64,000 bases of DNA from Ryuthela nishihirai (Eukaryota; Arthropoda; Arachnida; Araneae; Heptathelidae): assembly GCA_038380435.1 (NCBI GenBank), contig JAWZYU010000058.1:2356001-2420000 (forward strand), read 5' to 3'. The position numbers were made by a program, and so were the translations under genes. Below the pieces are notes generated by a model, which was not told where the DNA came from, made no database searches, and saw nothing but the letters and a program-made list of their open reading frames with translations. Shown here piece after piece: positions 63,171-64,000 of this stretch (positions are counted from its first letter, which is position 1; each line of letters opens with the position of its first letter).

Positions 63171-63690
63171 AAATCATCTGTATTTCTTGATATTAAGCAG
63201 CTAAAATTAGTGGTGAATTTCGCTATTTTACATTGTATTTAATGTAGGTAAGCATATTTTTTTTTATCTCAGTCGTTAAAAATCTGGGAATTAAACGTAT
63301 GTTTTTTTTTACTACTAAACAGTTGAAATAAGTGGTGAATTTCGTTATTTTACATTGTATTTAATGTAGATAAGCATATTTTTTTTATCTCAGTCGTTAA
63401 AAATCTGGGAATTAAATGTATTTTTTTTTACTAAACAGTTGAAATAAGTGGTGAATTTCATTATTTTACATTGTATTTAATGTAGATAAGCATATTTTTT
63501 TTATCTCAGTCGTTAAAAATCTGGGAATTAAATGTATTTTTTTTTACTAAACAGTTGAAATAAGTGGTGAATTTCGTTATTTTACATTGTATTTAATGTA
63601 GGTAAGCATATTTTTTTTTATCTCAGTCGTTAAAAATCTGGGAATTAAATGTATTTTTTTTTACTAAACAGTTGTAATAAGTGGTGAATT
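63170..63690 (+). repeat. Tandem array, about 117-bp unit, 4.3 copies
   Basis: TGGTGAATTTCG recurs at 63211, 63333, 63449, 63565 and 63682. Each unit holds TATTTTACATTGTATTTAAT, a T run, TCTCAGTCGTTAAAAATCTG and ACTAAACAGTTG. The units are nearly identical, so the array is recent. Confidence 0.93.
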
Positions 63691-64000
63691 AAGTGAGTAA
63701 TTCGAATAACAGTATGAAAATCCTATTTTTATTCATAGGAAATAAAATTCGTCTGTACACCTCTGTATTATATACCGGAAATTATCCTTTATTGTAAAGT
63801 ATTAATATTCAGTAAAAATCTGCTCTAACACACTTTATCGCTAAATGGCTGATGCAATAATTTCGATTACTTCTCTGTAAAAATCTACGTAAAGTTGTCG
63901 TCTCTGCAAAGTAAAAATTAGAATTTCATCCCGTGCTGATAAATTTCTCATAAACACAGCATGCTGCACGCTTATTGTAGTCCTGGCACTTTTGAGAGTC
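63691..64000. other. AT-rich end of window
   Basis: No gene or repeat recognised. Confidence 0.35.

Noticed and set aside
1..64000. CRISPR array, operon or prokaryotic system
   Set aside because: The content is eukaryotic throughout (introns, SINEs, LTR and non-LTR elements), and the tandem repeats have no spacer structure.

Overview
This window reads as AT-rich eukaryotic, almost certainly animal, repeat-dense intergenic DNA. The evidence is one spliced gene with GT-AG introns, tRNA-derived SINEs, RTE-type and Jockey/CR1-type non-LTR retrotransposons, Penelope-like elements, a Gypsy-type LTR element, P, Tc1 and hAT DNA transposons, and a Polinton-type DNA polymerase. The mixture suits an arthropod, possibly a chelicerate, but nothing seen here fixes the species. 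I found no ordinary host gene and no genuine tRNA or rRNA gene.

Layout. From 1 to 8.9 kb there are nested or abutting RTE copies, one with a twin-priming-like inversion, followed by an old tandem repeat. From 8.9 to 11 kb lie a dead Tc1-like transposase and a fold-back SINE. From 11 to 23 kb are more RTE copies, interrupted by a MITE, a SINE and a Penelope-like element whose RT and GIY-YIG domains are still readable; decayed tandem arrays lie between them. From 25,072 to 34,268 is a complete-looking 9.2-kb P element. It has terminal inverted repeats, an exact 8-bp target duplication and a three-exon THAP/P transposase gene broken only by one extra base in an A7 run. Its non-coding parts carry nested SINE, RTE, Penelope and tRNA-palindrome insertions. 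From 35 to 39.5 kb are a diverged direct duplication, SINE pieces, and a second copy of the repeat that the P element entered.

From 39,548 to 43,608 lies the most unusual object: a young LTR retrotransposon (172 bp of the two LTRs differ at one base). It keeps a coiled-coil Gag-like ORF and the integrase tail, but most of pol is missing. In that place is a 568-codon ORF whose C-terminal two thirds are recognisably a thymidine phosphorylase, with several active-site replacements, followed by a degenerate C2H2 zinc-finger fragment in frame with the integrase tail. It looks like a retroelement that captured host coding sequence.

From 44 to 55 kb is a SINE-rich stretch with a hAT MITE and a chimeric SINE whose body is preceded by a 5S rRNA fragment. 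From 55.9 to 59.4 kb is a decayed Jockey/CR1-type retrotransposon with a SINE in it. From 59.4 to 63.1 kb is a Polinton-type protein-primed DNA polymerase B in one reading frame closed by three stop codons, preceded by a duplicated TATA/initiator-like block and followed by a 117-bp tandem array.

The genes do not form a host pathway; the window is a stack of insertions. The nesting order can partly be read: SINE into RTE, Penelope into RTE, P element into repeat X, LTR element into repeat X, SINE into LTR.
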